From positions 1-64,000 of the forward strand of contig NZ_CAKMNW010000052.1 in assembly GCF_927904885.1 (NCBI RefSeq): 64,000 nucleotides of DNA, in the 5' to 3' direction. Source of the stretch: Candidatus Nitrotoga sp. M5. Its GTDB lineage: Bacteria; Pseudomonadota; Gammaproteobacteria; Burkholderiales; Gallionellaceae. The number at the start of each line of letters is the position of its first letter. Position 1 is the first letter of the stretch. The translations under genes and the position numbers were made by a program. Of this stretch, positions 16,828 to 27,500 are shown in pieces. A model generated the notes under the pieces. It saw only the letters and a program-made list of their open reading frames with translations. It was not told the origin of the DNA and searched no databases.

Positions 16828-19251
16828 ATGAAAAAAATGAAGCTGGTCATGGTGGGTAACGGGATGGCGGGAGTACGTACTCTGGAAGAGTTATTGAAAC
16901 TCGCTCCCGATTTGTATGACATTACCGTATTTGGTGCTGAGCCCTATCCTAATTACAACCGCATCATGTTGTCACCGGTATTAGCGGGTGAACAAGGTAT
17001 TCAGGACATTATTCTGAACGACATTGACTGGTATAAGAAAAACAACATTACCTTGCACCTGAACAAGAAGGTGGACCGTATCGACCGAAAAAACAAGGTT
17101 GTGGTGGCTGAGGATGGCACAGAAGCAAAATACGACAGGCTGTTGCTGGCGACCGGTTCTAATTCCTTTATCCTGCCGATTCCCGGCAATGATTTGACTG
17201 GTGTGATTGGCTATCGCGACATCAAGGACACCAACGCGATGATAGCCGCAGCTGAAAAATATAAGCATGCGGTGGTTATCGGCGGCGGCTTGCTTGGGCT
17301 GGAAGCCGCCAATGGTTTGGCATTGAGAGGGATGGATGTCACCGTGGTGCATATCATGCCAGGGCTGATGGAACGCCAACTGGATAATAGTTCTGCAAAA
17401 ATGCTGCAATCCACTTTGGAAACCAAGGGTTTGAAATTCATGTTGGAGCAGCAAACTCAAGCGTTAGTGGGCGACGGACATGGTCGCGTCAAATCGGTTC
17501 GCTTTAAGGACGGTAGTGAGATTTCCGCCGACTTGGTCGTGATGGCGGTTGGCATTCGCCCGAATGTAGCGCTGGCAGAATCAGCTGGGGTTTACTGTAA
17601 TCGCGGCATTGTAGTAAGCGATACCATGCAAACCTATGACCCCAGTATCTACGCAGTAGGTGAGTGCGTTTCACATCGCGGCATTGCTTACGGTTTGGTC
17701 GCACCGCTATTTGATATGGCCAAGGTCTGCGCCAATCACTTGGCACGTATGGGGATCGCATACTACCAAGGGTCGGTTACCTCCACTAAACTAAAAGTCA
17801 CCGGAGTAGATTTATTTTCTGCCGGAAATTTTACAGGTGGCAAAGAAACGAACGAAATCGTTATGCACGATGTCACCGGCGGGAGATACAAAAAACTGGT
17901 GCTGAACAACGATACGCTAATTGGTGCAGTTATGTATGGTGATACCAAGGATAGCTCGTGGTATTTCCAGATGATACGTGATGGCAAAAACGTCGCCGAA
18001 ATCCGTGACCAATTAATATTTGGCCAATCCCATTTAGGCAATGCTGGCTCTCAAGGGCAAAACCTTGCGGCCACCATGACTGACGCAATGGAAGTCTGCG
18101 GCTGCAATGGCGTATGCAAAGGTACTATTGTCAAGGCAATCAAGGAACAAGGGCTATTCACGCTGGAGGATGTTCGCAAGCACACTAAGGCTTCTGCTTC
18201 TTGCGGTTCATGTACCGGTTTGGTCGAACAAATTCTGGCCTCCACTGTCGGGGGCGCTTATGCACCACAAGCTTCGACCGTGAAGCCTTTATGTGACTGC
18301 ACTACTCACAGTCATGAAGAAGTGCGTAAAGCAATCCGAGAAGAAAAGTTGATTTCGATCTCTCAAACTATGATGTACCTTAATTGGAACACTATCAATG
18401 GATGTGCCAAGTGCAGGCCAGCATTGAACTATTACCTGCTATGCGCTTGGCCGCATGAAGCAAAAGATGATCCACAATCACGCTACATCAATGAGCGTGC
18501 CAACGCCAACATACAAAAGGATGGCACATTTTCGGTGATACCACGTATGTACGGGGGCATCACCACTCCACAGCAACTGCGGCGCATCGCTGATGTAGCA
18601 GAAAAATACACAATCCAGACGGTTAAAGTGACTGGAGGGCAGCGCATCGATTTACTCGGCGTAAAAAAAGCAGACTTGCCAAAGGTATGGGCAGATCTGG
18701 ATATGCCATCGGGTTATGCCTATGGGAAAGCCTTGCGTACGGTCAAAACCTGCGTGGGCAGTGAGTGGTGCCGTTTCGGTGTACAAGATTCTACACAGAT
18801 GGGTATCGACATCGAGCGTGCGTTTGACCATATGTGGATGCCACACAAGTTCAAGGTTGCTGTGTCCGGCTGCCCGCGTAACTGTGCTGAATCTGGCATT
18901 AAAGATGTAGGCATAATCGGCGTGGAATCAGGTTGGGAAATCTATGTGGCGGGTAACGGTGGCACCAAAACCGTGGTTGCGCAATTCCTGGTGAAGGTAA
19001 AGACTCATGCTGAAGTGATGGAGTACACCGGCGCGTTCGCCCAGCTTTATCGTGAAGAAGCACATTACTTGGACCGCACAGTTCATTACGTCGAGCGGGT
19101 TGGCCTGGACCATGTCAAGAAACACGTGATAGAGAATGAAGCTAACCGCAAAGCGCTATACGCAAGATTGCTATATGCGCTACAGGGTGCAACAAACCCA
19201 TGGGCAAAAGAAAATATCAATGCGCGTGAATTCGAATCACTGACAATTTAA
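16828..19251 (+). CDS. nirB: Assimilatory NAD(P)H nitrite reductase, large subunit
   Basis: Reduces nitrite to ammonium with six electrons from NAD(P)H in the cytoplasm. All modules are present in the 807 residues. An FAD domain opens with VMVGNGMAG, and an NAD domain has VVIGGGLLGLEAANGL near 150. Two BFD-type iron-sulfur segments follow (CGCNGVCKGT with SCGSCTG, then LCDCTTHS with NGCAKCRP). The C-terminal siroheme half carries the [4Fe-4S] ligands Cys642, Cys648, Cys682 and Cys686 in TCVGSEWC and CPRNC. No key residue is missing. The ribosome site AGGAG precedes the ATG at 16828. It is the second gene of the sigma-54 operon, followed 12 bases later by nirD. Confidence 0.96.
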   Translation: MKKMKLVMVGNGMAGVRTLEELLKLAPDLYDITVFGAEPYPNYNRIMLSPVLAGEQGIQDIILNDIDWYKKNNITLHLNKKVDRIDRKNKVVVAEDGTEAKYDRLLLATGSNSFILPIPGNDLTGVIGYRDIKDTNAMIAAAEKYKHAVVIGGGLLGLEAANGLALRGMDVTVVHIMPGLMERQLDNSSAKMLQSTLETKGLKFMLEQQTQALVGDGHGRVKSVRFKDGSEISADLVVMAVGIRPNVALAESAGVYCNRGIVVSDTMQTYDPSIYAVGECVSHRGIAYGLVAPLFDMAKVCANHLARMGIAYYQGSVTSTKLKVTGVDLFSAGNFTGGKETNEIVMHDVTGGRYKKLVLNNDTLIGAVMYGDTKDSSWYFQMIRDGKNVAEIRDQLIFGQSHLGNAGSQGQNLAATMTDAMEVCGCNGVCKGTIVKAIKEQGLFTLEDVRKHTKASASCGSCTGLVEQILASTVGGAYAPQASTVKPLCDCTTHSHEEVRKAIREEKLISISQTMMYLNWNTINGCAKCRPALNYYLLCAWPHEAKDDPQSRYINERANANIQKDGTFSVIPRMYGGITTPQQLRRIADVAEKYTIQTVKVTGGQRIDLLGVKKADLPKVWADLDMPSGYAYGKALRTVKTCVGSEWCRFGVQDSTQMGIDIERAFDHMWMPHKFKVAVSGCPRNCAESGIKDVGIIGVESGWEIYVAGNGGTKTVVAQFLVKVKTHAEVMEYTGAFAQLYREEAHYLDRTVHYVERVGLDHVKKHVIENEANRKALYARLLYALQGATNPWAKENINAREFESLTI

Positions 19252-19263
19252 AAGGGGAAAGTC

Positions 19264-19575
19264 ATGAATACTTGGCATGAAGTCACAACCTTGGAAGAAA
19301 TACCGGCTCTGGGCGCGCGCGTAGTTACGACAAAGCAGGGTGACATCGCGCTGTTCCGTACTGCGGAGGGAGAGGTATTTGCGTTGCTCGATCGATGTCC
19401 GCATAAGGGCGGGCATCTGTCACAAGGCATTGTATTCGGGAAGAAAGTAGCCTGCCCACTGCATAACTGGAATATCTGTCTGGATGACGGTAAAGCAGTA
19501 GCGCCAGACGTCGGGTGCACGCGCTCATATCCAGTTAAGGTAGAAAATGATGTGGTGTATTTATCGCTTGCATAA
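19264..19575 (+). CDS. nirD: Nitrite reductase small subunit, Rieske-type
   Basis: Small subunit of NirBD, 103 residues. The Rieske-like [2Fe-2S] ligands are visible as CPHKGGHLSQG near residue 43 and CPLHNW near 63. Unlike many gammaproteobacterial NirD proteins that have lost the cluster residues, this one keeps both Cys-x-His pairs, so it should bind the cluster. It assists electron delivery to NirB. Its ATG has AAAGGGG about 5 bases upstream. Confidence 0.92.
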   Translation: MNTWHEVTTLEEIPALGARVVTTKQGDIALFRTAEGEVFALLDRCPHKGGHLSQGIVFGKKVACPLHNWNICLDDGKAVAPDVGCTRSYPVKVENDVVYLSLA

Positions 19576-19625
19576 AGTTACAGAATTGCCCGAGTGTTGA
19601 TTTCATAACGTTAAAGGTGATGAAA

Positions 19626-20438
19626 ATGGATTACGTGCAACCTATCAAGTTAATAGAGCAACTTGTTGTTGTTGGAGAAAAAAAAGCATCACTTAGTGTT
19701 CGAGACATGCTGCTTCGAGGTTTTCTTTCTGGGGTGCTGCTGGGTTTTGCGACTGCACTTGCGTTCAGGGTATCAGATGGATTTACGGGAGGCGCGGCTG
19801 CACTGGTGATGGGAGTTGTTTTTCCAGTCGGTTTCGTGATGATCGTATTACTCGGGCTGGAATTGGTCACAGGTAGCTTTGCGCTGTTACCAATGAGTGT
19901 CGCTGATGGAAAAATAAGCAGCAGGGAAATGTTGCGAAATTGGCGCTGGGTTTTTCTGGGGAACTTACTGGGCAGTCTGTTTTTTGGTGGATTGCTGGCA
20001 TTGGCCCTAACTGGAATTTCACCTGCCCCGGGCGGTGGATTAGCAGAAAAAATTATTGCAGTTGCTCAGGCTAAAACGCTTGCTTACCAGCATGCAGGTT
20101 CAATTGGTTGGCTCGCTGCCTTTATCAATGGCATCCTCTGTAATTGGATGGTGACTTTAGGTGTAGTGTTAGGTTTGATTTCCACTTCAACCCTTGGGAA
20201 AATCATCGCACCCTGGCTGCCAATCATGACATTTTTTGCACTGGGGTTTGAACACTGTGTCGTCAATATGTTCGTCATTCCTGCAGCAATGTTATTGGGT
20301 GCCGACATCAGCGTTTATCAATGGTGGTTCTGGAATCAAATTCCGGTCACGCTAGGAAACTTAATTGGAGGTTCTGTTTTTACCGGCATGCTCTTGTATA
20401 CCACTTATGGCAGAATGAATAAACATGTTCGATTTTAG
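19626..20438 (+). CDS. Formate/nitrite transporter family channel (nitrite import)
   Basis: Inner-membrane channel of the FNT family, about 270 residues with six predicted helices. Typical features include the family loop LVTGSFALLPMSVADGKI, the half-helix AFINGILCNWMVTLGVVLGL, and the conserved GFEHCVVNMFVIPAAM with the central His-Cys-Asn. Placement directly after nirBD points to nitrite uptake (NirC-like role) rather than formate. Three starts are possible: GTG at 19617, ATG at 19620 and ATG at 19626. The last is chosen because AAGGTG lies 8 bases upstream. It is the last gene of the operon; a spacer of 50 bases separates it from nirD. Confidence 0.88.
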   Translation: MDYVQPIKLIEQLVVVGEKKASLSVRDMLLRGFLSGVLLGFATALAFRVSDGFTGGAAALVMGVVFPVGFVMIVLLGLELVTGSFALLPMSVADGKISSREMLRNWRWVFLGNLLGSLFFGGLLALALTGISPAPGGGLAEKIIAVAQAKTLAYQHAGSIGWLAAFINGILCNWMVTLGVVLGLISTSTLGKIIAPWLPIMTFFALGFEHCVVNMFVIPAAMLLGADISVYQWWFWNQIPVTLGNLIGGSVFTGMLLYTTYGRMNKHVRF

Positions 20439-20606
20439 GTAATGTGATGTCAAGTTGACGGTTGCTAAATGGTAGTCGTCCTTAAAAAAAAGCGAGTTTT
20501 ACTAATCCTATAAAATTATTTATATATATTTGTCGTTTTACTTTTATTTAGGCGTTGGATAGATTGGTTGCTAAACCATGGAGCAATGATTTAAAAAAGT
20601 AAAAGT

Positions 20607-20812
20607 CCCACATTCAACCTGCAAATGCATCACTAGCTAACCTAAACACCTCTCAGGGAGATTTTGTAATCTAAACATTTTCTAGGCCGATTGTTGAGTC
20701 GTTTTTCAATACGAATAATTTCAGCTGCTGTGACATAGTTGAAGTTAGTTTAGATTGGTAAATAGCGTCTAATCAGACCATTGAGATGTTCAACAGAACC
20801 CTTCTTTCTGCC
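20607..20812 (-). pseudogene. IS30-family transposase C-terminal remnant and element end
   Basis: Minus-strand reading gives KGSVEHLNGLIRRYLPI, a stop, NFNYVTAAEIIRIEKRLNN, then RPRKCLDYKISL. This is the C-terminus of an IS30-family transposase. The non-coding end, with the complement of CCCACATTCAACCTGC, recurs in the other orientation at 34975-35053. Upstream the frame runs directly into the IS1182 remnant. Confidence 0.7.
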
Positions 20813-21655
20813 ATTGCTACATAGCTGTTTGCCCGCCGAGAGTATTATTTTGTCAGGTGGAAGTCAGTAAACCTGCAACACTTGGATTTTTTAGCTTCTT
20901 TCGTCTTGTTCCATAGTGGGTCAGGCTTGGCAGCATGCATGTATTGATCGGCATCGCGTTCATCACGATTGCGATAACCGTTGTCGGCCACACAGGCATT
21001 TGCTGCTCGGTTAATGCCTTGAGATTGGCTTGTGAGTGTGATTGCCTGCATTGTCGGTGATCGTTCGTGTCGACGCTGTGTAACGCCGTAGTGGATTCGA
21101 TAACTGTTAACAGCAGTGCTTGCTTGGAGCCCGTACCATGCGCTTGCGCGTCAACGATGATTTGGTTTGTTTATCGATGGTCGCTACGCCGGTATGGCCT
21201 TGTATGACGCCTTTGCTTATGGCAATTATTGGCCAATTTAATGTCGGTGCGATTGGGCAGACGAATGCAGTCCTTGCGATCTCTCGGGTTATTGTTGAGA
21301 AAGTCGCGCAGTTGCTGTGCTTTTATTTGAAGTGATCCAGTTTACGGGCTGCGCGTTTGATTATTGCCTAGTCTGTTAGTGTGGTATCGGCGCTCTTGTG
21401 TTTCTACAACATCTGCGTAGCGGCAAGTTTCATTCTGTTGAGCTGGCGCTGATAATCGGCCCGAGTACTTGATTTCGCTTTACTGACATTGGCCAAGAGT
21501 TCGACGCCATCAATGGCAAATATCTCGCCCGATCAAGCCTTGGCGGTTGCAGATGAATGCCGCCAGCGTTTTGTGACCGTGGTACTGCCAATGCCTGGAA
21601 TGCAGTGTAGTAATTTGGCGTCGCGTTTAAGTTCTGAATATTGATTGATGTGGTC
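20813..21655 (-). pseudogene. IS1182-family transposase remnant, multiply frameshifted
   Basis: Fragments in several minus-strand frames, in the right order, follow the IS1182-family transposase. They are FAIDGVELLANVSKAKSSTR, NRMKLAATQMLQKHKS, a RKDCIRLPNRTD-like piece, NQIIVDAQAHGTGS, DNGYRNRDERDADQ with PDPLWNKTKEAKK, and SAGKQLCSNGR. At least five frameshifts or stops interrupt it and the N-terminus is missing. The last piece joins the IS30 remnant in one frame near 20812. No gene exists in 20439-21691 apart from these remnants. Confidence 0.75.
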
Positions 21656-21691
21656 ATTTAATTAGGGCTCAACCACATAACTTATGACTTT

Positions 21692-22150
21692 TTATTTTTT
21701 TATATCCGTTAAGTATACGAAAAGTCCTAGTGCGGATAATAAAAATGCCGTACTGATAATGATAGCGACTGGATAGTATAAATTACCGGCCAAATCCAAT
21801 TGGCTATATTTAATGACCATAATTAACCCCTCCAGAGATAAAGCAACGCAAACAGTTCCGATAAATCTGGGCAGTGTTTGCCGTAAGCTAGAGACAGCAT
21901 CTTTCACACCGTCCTCGATAGGGCCTGAATATTCTTTATTTATAATCAAGGCTAACTCAAAAACAGCCAATGCAATAATGCCAGTATTTATACTACTTAA
22001 TAAAACCTCGGTGAGGTTTTTTTGATTGAGAACACCTTCTGCAATGTTGGAAAGTAATGAAAAGACAATAACCACAGCTAATCCAAAAAATATCAGTGTG
22101 AGAATTTTTGCAAAAATATTTCTTATGAGTGATGCACCTGAATTATTCAT
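21692..22150 (-). CDS. Four-helix membrane protein of unknown function
   Basis: About 152 residues with four hydrophobic segments: AKILTLIFFGLAVVIVFSLL, INTGIIALAVFELALII, RFIGTVCVALSLEGLIMVI and YPVAIIISTAFLLSALGLFV. A conserved-looking Glu sits in helices 2 and 3 (AVFELALII, SLEGLIMV). Small inner-membrane proteins of this shape are common and mostly uncharacterised. MNNSGASLI at 22150 is taken as the start; the frame reaches 22171 with a GTG. It lies between transposon remnants and has no operon partner. Confidence 0.6.
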   Translation of the reverse strand: MNNSGASLIRNIFAKILTLIFFGLAVVIVFSLLSNIAEGVLNQKNLTEVLLSSINTGIIALAVFELALIINKEYSGPIEDGVKDAVSSLRQTLPRFIGTVCVALSLEGLIMVIKYSQLDLAGNLYYPVAIIISTAFLLSALGLFVYLTDIKK

Positions 22151-22299
22151 TTTTATTGTTTTAAATGACACGTTGAATTATCGATCGACTTAGAGTAATG
22201 ATAGGAAAACTTACTTGGCCCATCATTCTCGATTCCGAGTTTCACTATTGTTACCGAAAAAACGGTTGCTGCAGCTGAAATCAATGGACGGATTTACGT

Positions 22300-22480
22300 T
22301 TATAGTGCAATAGCCAGTGGTTGCTTGATGTAGCGTAATTCCATTCTGAAGAATACCTCATCTAGAGTGCTAAATCCGAGTACTTTTCGAGATCCGTGGA
22401 CGATCCCCTTTACCTCCTTCTGCACCTGTTGCTTGGTAATATTTGTCAGCTCCATTCCCTTGGGGAAGAAGAGATTTGGT
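22300..22480 (-). pseudogene. Second IS30-family transposase C-terminal remnant
   Basis: Minus-strand reading gives NLFFPKGMELTNITKQQV, then GSRKVLGFSTLDEVFF, RYIKQPLAIAL and a stop. This matches the end of IS30-family transposases (pattern FPKGTDL, RKxLGF-TP-EVF, PLAVAL). It is a different IS30 member from the one at 20607. About 110 bases remain between it and the flavin reductase start, with no clear promoter. Confidence 0.7.
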
Positions 22481-22591
22481 ACGATAATGGATGGGGCTTT
22501 ACAAATCAGATGATTCGCCAGATACTCGAAACAATGGGAGATATAAGATAATATAAAAAACTTAATTCAAGATAGGCATGTGAAATTAACT

Positions 22592-23263
22592 ATGAAAAAA
22601 CAAGCAGTTAAAATTACAACTATAGAACACATAACCCATGATGTGCTGCACATTAGAACTGAGAAGCCAAACGGCATTACTTTTGTGCCTGGTCAGGCAA
22701 CTGAAATGTTCTTGGGCGAAGCGGGAAAAGATGGTGAAGGAAATCCATTCACTTTTACCAGTCTTCCTAACGACAGTTATCTCGAATTTATAATAAAAAC
22801 CTATCCCAGCCATAACGGATTTACGAGTAAGCTTTTAAAGCTTAAGAAAGGTGATGAAGTTATTTTAAATGACGTTTTCGGAGCTATCGAATACAAAGGT
22901 GATGGTACTTTTATTGCTGGTGGAGCGGGTGTTACGCCGTTTATATCCATTTTTCGTGATTTAAAATCGAAAAATAAACTTAATAATAACAACCTGCTTT
23001 TTGCGAATAAAACAAAAAAGGATATTATTTTAAACGGTGAATTTAATAAAATACTCGGTAAAAATTTTATCAATATTCTATCTGACGAAATAACCGAAGA
23101 GTACGCTCATGGTTATATCACTAAAGATTTTATTGCAAAAAATTGTAATAATCTTTCGGGATATTTTTATGTCTGTGGACCTTTACCAATGATGGAAGCC
23201 GTTGAACAACAGTTGATTGAGTTAAATGTAGATGAAAAGTTTATTGTAAAAGAGGCGTTTTAA
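22592..23263 (+). CDS. Flavodoxin/ferredoxin reductase-like FAD-binding oxidoreductase
   Basis: 223 residues with the ferredoxin-NADP reductase fold. The FAD-binding segment is GNPFTFTSLPND near 50, the pyrophosphate/NAD loop IAGGAGVTPFISIFRDL near 108-124, and the C-terminal nucleotide motif YFYVCGPLPMMEAVEQQL. It should shuttle electrons between NAD(P)H and a flavodoxin, ferredoxin or oxygenase. The gene is strikingly rich in Lys, Asn and Ile codons and AT, unlike neighbours, and sits beside an IS30 remnant, which suggests transfer, perhaps from a Bacteroidetes-like donor. ATG 22592 is chosen; GTG 22580 is possible. No good ribosome site for either. Confidence 0.8.
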   Translation: MKKQAVKITTIEHITHDVLHIRTEKPNGITFVPGQATEMFLGEAGKDGEGNPFTFTSLPNDSYLEFIIKTYPSHNGFTSKLLKLKKGDEVILNDVFGAIEYKGDGTFIAGGAGVTPFISIFRDLKSKNKLNNNNLLFANKTKKDIILNGEFNKILGKNFINILSDEITEEYAHGYITKDFIAKNCNNLSGYFYVCGPLPMMEAVEQQLIELNVDEKFIVKEAF

Positions 23264-23460
23264 ATCAATTAATTATGGTGTATTCGTCAAGCGTTTACTT
23301 ATGGACTTAGTCGAATTAAACAGGACAACAATCGCCGTCACTGCCAGATTTACTCGGATTTAGATCGTTGTTCACACCGCATAATAAATCGCTGCTTGGT
23401 ATGGATGCCTGAATTTCCTCTTGATTGACTGATTCATCATGGCTTTATATTGTTGTCGTA

Positions 23461-24516
23461 CTATTCATCGGTTGCATCGCTATATGTGATCACGATGTGT
23501 CGCATCTCAGTTTCCATACTCAGAAATAATTTGATCAGATTAGGGTCGAAGTGCTGCCCCGCTTCTTTTCTTAATAAATCCAGAGCACTGTCTACTGACC
23601 ACGCGCGTTTATAGGGGCGCACACTGGTCAACGCATCAAATACATCTGCAATTGCCACGATGCGTCCGACTAGCGGAATAGATTCTCCGCTTAAACCGTA
23701 TGGATAGCCTTTACCGTTCCATTTCTCGTGATGACCCAGCGAAATTTGTTTGGCCATTTGCATCACTTCGGCATCATGATCACCGATAATTTCTGCGCCA
23801 ATTAAGGGATGGCGTTTCATTATTTCAAACTCATCCACCGTCAATTTGCCAGGCTTGAGCAGAATGTGATCTGGAATACCGATCTTGCCGATGTCGTGCA
23901 TCATGGCAGCGTACATCAACAATTCCGATTGCGGCTTAGAAAGTCCTGATGCCAGCCCCAGCAGTTTGCTGAAGCTGCCCACCCGCACGACATGCTTGCC
24001 GGTTTCGTTATCGCGATAATCGGCTGCGCGGCCCAGTTGCTGAAGTATTACAAGATGAGATTGCTCGAGTTGCAGATTACTCTTTTTCAGTTCGCTTGTG
24101 CGCTCTGCTACCAGTTGCTCCAGGTGGAAGTGCTGATTGGCCAAGGCCAGATGTGTCCGAACACGGGCACGCACAACCGAAAGGTTGACGGGTTTGGTGA
24201 TGTAATCTGCTGCACCTAATTCGAATCCCAGCGCCTCATTCTCTACGTCGCCGTGAGCTGTGATAAAAATTATCGGGATGTGTTGAGTATTTTCATTTTT
24301 TTTGAGTTGGCGACAGACATCGTGACCGCTCATCCCAGGCATCATCACATCCAGAAGGATTAAATCGGGAGGTTGCTGTGCCACTATTTCCAACGCCAAC
24401 TCACCGCTGTTGGCAATTTTTATTGCATATTCTGCGTCTAATATGTCACACAGGACTCTGATGTTGTCGGGGGTATCGTCTACTACCAGTAATGAATTTT
24501 TATGGGCGCTATTCAT
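23461..24516 (-). CDS. Response regulator with HD-GYP c-di-GMP phosphodiesterase domain
   Basis: RpfG-like protein of 351 residues. The N-terminal receiver domain (1-125) has the acidic pair Asp13-Asp14 and phospho-acceptor Asp56 in LILLDVMMPGMSG, plus the conserved Lys in ADYITKPVN. The C-terminal HD-GYP domain carries HDIGKIGIPD, HPLIGAEI and HHEKWNGKGYPYG. HD-GYP enzymes hydrolyse cyclic di-GMP. The gene overlaps the end of the upstream hybrid kinase by 8 bases (ATGAATAG), so translational coupling is likely and the kinase is its probable phosphate donor. Confidence 0.93.
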   Translation of the reverse strand: MNSAHKNSLLVVDDTPDNIRVLCDILDAEYAIKIANSGELALEIVAQQPPDLILLDVMMPGMSGHDVCRQLKKNENTQHIPIIFITAHGDVENEALGFELGAADYITKPVNLSVVRARVRTHLALANQHFHLEQLVAERTSELKKSNLQLEQSHLVILQQLGRAADYRDNETGKHVVRVGSFSKLLGLASGLSKPQSELLMYAAMMHDIGKIGIPDHILLKPGKLTVDEFEIMKRHPLIGAEIIGDHDAEVMQMAKQISLGHHEKWNGKGYPYGLSGESIPLVGRIVAIADVFDALTSVRPYKRAWSVDSALDLLRKEAGQHFDPNLIKLFLSMETEMRHIVITYSDATDE

Positions 24517-27500
24517 ATGTTTTCTTAATCTGCAGCATTTCAGTTAGGGCAGATTTATAATCGTAATCGTTAATATGTCGACTCAGCTTAGCATATCGCA
24601 ATTCGGTTTCCGCGCCTTTGATCTTCTGCTTTAGCACTTGCATGGTATGAACTGCATCTGAATCAAAAAATTTCAGTTGTGTGGTCAGTTGTTCAAGTAG
24701 TACTCTGATTTGCATAATATCTTCAGGATGTTGCTTATGGTCAACTTCGGCAATGACTGACTCCGCCGTGTAAGTATGCTGGTAGGTTGTGATTAAAGTT
24801 ATTACCTGAGCCATTTCTGCCGTCGCAGCCGCAATCAGTTGTGGATACTTATCTGTGTCCTCATGCTTTATGGCAAGCTCCAGTTGATATGCCGATTCTG
24901 CCAGAGTTGCCGCCCCAATGGTTGCGGCAGTTCCCTTCAGAGTATGTGACAGACGTTCCGCCGTCTGGTTATCATGGGCGGCAAGTGCATTCTGTATGAG
25001 TTGTACAGTTTGACCTTGATCGGCTTCAAACATGCTGGTCAGAGTCAGGTAAAGATTTTTGTTGCCCATCTTGGCTATCGCTCTGACTGGGTCATAAACA
25101 GAATTGATTCTGGAGGCTAGCTGCGCGCCATTCGTAACTGAATTGGTCGACAATACATTACTCTGTGTCCAACGTGCGATAGTGGCATACAGCATATCGA
25201 CTTGTATGGGCTTGGTAATATAATCATTCATGCCAGCAGCAAGGCAAAGTTTACGATCATTGGGCATGGCATTGGCAGTCATGGCAATGATGGGTAAATC
25301 GCACAGGGTGGGATTTTTTCTGATCTGGCGCGTGGCTTCCATGCCGTCCATGCGCGGCATGTGCATATCCATCAATATCGCATCAAACTGTCCATCTTGT
25401 ACCGCCTGCACTGCCTCAATTCCATCGCTGGCATGGCTGACTTTTATCCCAGTGCTATTCAACAACGAGGTTGCTAGTTGCTGGTTGAGTTCGTTGTCTT
25501 CAACCAGCAATAGATGCAAGTCAGTCAACTCGGCGAGTCCGATTTTTTTATCCTGTGCATCTAACAGGCTCAAATCTGCAGGTGCGTCACTCTCTTTTGA
25601 TAGAACAGTGAAGGGCAGGGTGAAAGTAAAAGAGCTGCCTTTACCCGGTATGCTTTCGACCCACATTTCCCCGTCCATTTGTTCGATCAGTCCTTTGGAT
25701 ATAGGCAGCCCCAGCCCTGTTCCACCATATTTTCGCGTAGTGGAGGCATCCGCCTGACTGAAAGGTTGAAACAGCATTTCAATTTGTTCTTGAGTCACGC
25801 CGATGCCTGTATCGCGTACCGTGAAGCGTAGCACCACATGACCGGGGTTTTCATCGTGGCTGGTAGTTTGGCTTTCTATCCTGACTTGTAAACTGATTTT
25901 ACCCGTTTCAGTGAACTTGATGGCATTGCCGAGCAGATTGTTTAAGACTTGCCCCAGACGGAAGGGATCTCCCACCAATGGTGGCAAAGTTTTAGCTTCA
26001 TTGTCAAACTGAAGCACCAGGCTTTTTTCTGTTGCGTGGATGCTGACGATATCGGCTACACGGCGCATCACATCACTAAGCCGAAAAGGGATTTTTTCAA
26101 TTTCAAGCTTACCTGCCTCAACCTTGGAGAAATCCAGAATGTCGTTGATGATGCCTAGCAATGCGTTGGCAGAGCTATAAATCTTTTCGGTGTAATCACG
26201 TTGTGTCGCTTTCAGTTTTGTTTGCAGGCATAGATGCGAGAAACCGATGATTGCATTCATCGGGGTACGAATTTCGTGGCTCATGTTGGCTAGGAATTCA
26301 CTTTTTGCCTGGTTGGCGCTTTTTGCGGCAACTTCAGCTAATTTTTGCTGTGTGATATCGGTTCTGATACCAATGTATTCAATGGGCTTGCCGTTTTCCC
26401 CCATGAAGGCAACTACCGTGGTGTTAACCCAGTACAGGCTGCCATTTTTAGCACGGTTGCACACCTCCCCCCGCCATGTCTGACCTTGTGCTACCGTTTT
26501 ATACATCTCTTTCCAGAATTGTGTGGAGTGAGATGCTGAATTTACAATCCTGTGATCTTTCCCCAGCAATTCAATCCGCGTGTACCCACTAAGTTTGCAG
26601 AAACGATCATTGGCATAAGTAATATGCCCTTTGTTATCGGCTATGCTGACAATAGCATGCTCATCAAGTGCAAATTTCTGTTGATTGAGCCGAATTTGTG
26701 CCGTCCTCAGATTGTCGCGCATCGTAGATAGCATTTGCATGAGCTGTCCCAGTTCGTTGTTGCCGAGCACCGGAACCGTGATATCCATATCACCTTTCGA
26801 CACTGCGCAAGCCACCCCCAGCGCTTCAGCAACAGGCCTGGTAATGCTGCGAATAAAGGCCATTGCCAGCAGCATTCCACTGATCATGCCAAGGAGTAAC
26901 AGGCCGGCTAGCAAGGCTAGCGTCTGTTGTGCCTCCGATACGCGCGTCTGTAGTACCTGCTTTAAGCTGTTCACGGCGAGGGTGTTGAACTCATACAAGG
27001 AGTCTATGCCGTGGGTGAGTGCTGCCAAATAATCGGCCGCTGGGTAGGTGAGGCGGTCAGCATTGATCAATACTTTGTTCGTCAGCGCCGAGAGCTGCTC
27101 CACAGTTGTCTGTTGTGACGCTATTTTTGATACCAGAGCACTATTGACGCTCGAATTGGCCCGTATTGTACGGTTGAGGTTACGAAACAGATCGTCTCTG
27201 GTGTTTTGTACATTCACAACCAAAGTCCGCAAGGTGGCGCTGTTACCAGCATCAACATGTCCTTGTACCAGAAAAGGAGTACCCGTCGCGCGCAGAATAC
27301 CCAGCGTTTCAACCAAAGCAGGCATATTGAGCAGTGTGGCCTGAATCAAGTGATAGGTATCGATTTTGGGGTCAAGACTTAAACCAAATTCGCTTAGCAA
27401 TTCTTCGACGAGTACTAACCACTCAGCCAGCAATTCAGTATGGAGTCGATTGCTTTGCGATGCTTCAAGCTGGTTGCCAGACACGTCTACCTCTAGCGCG

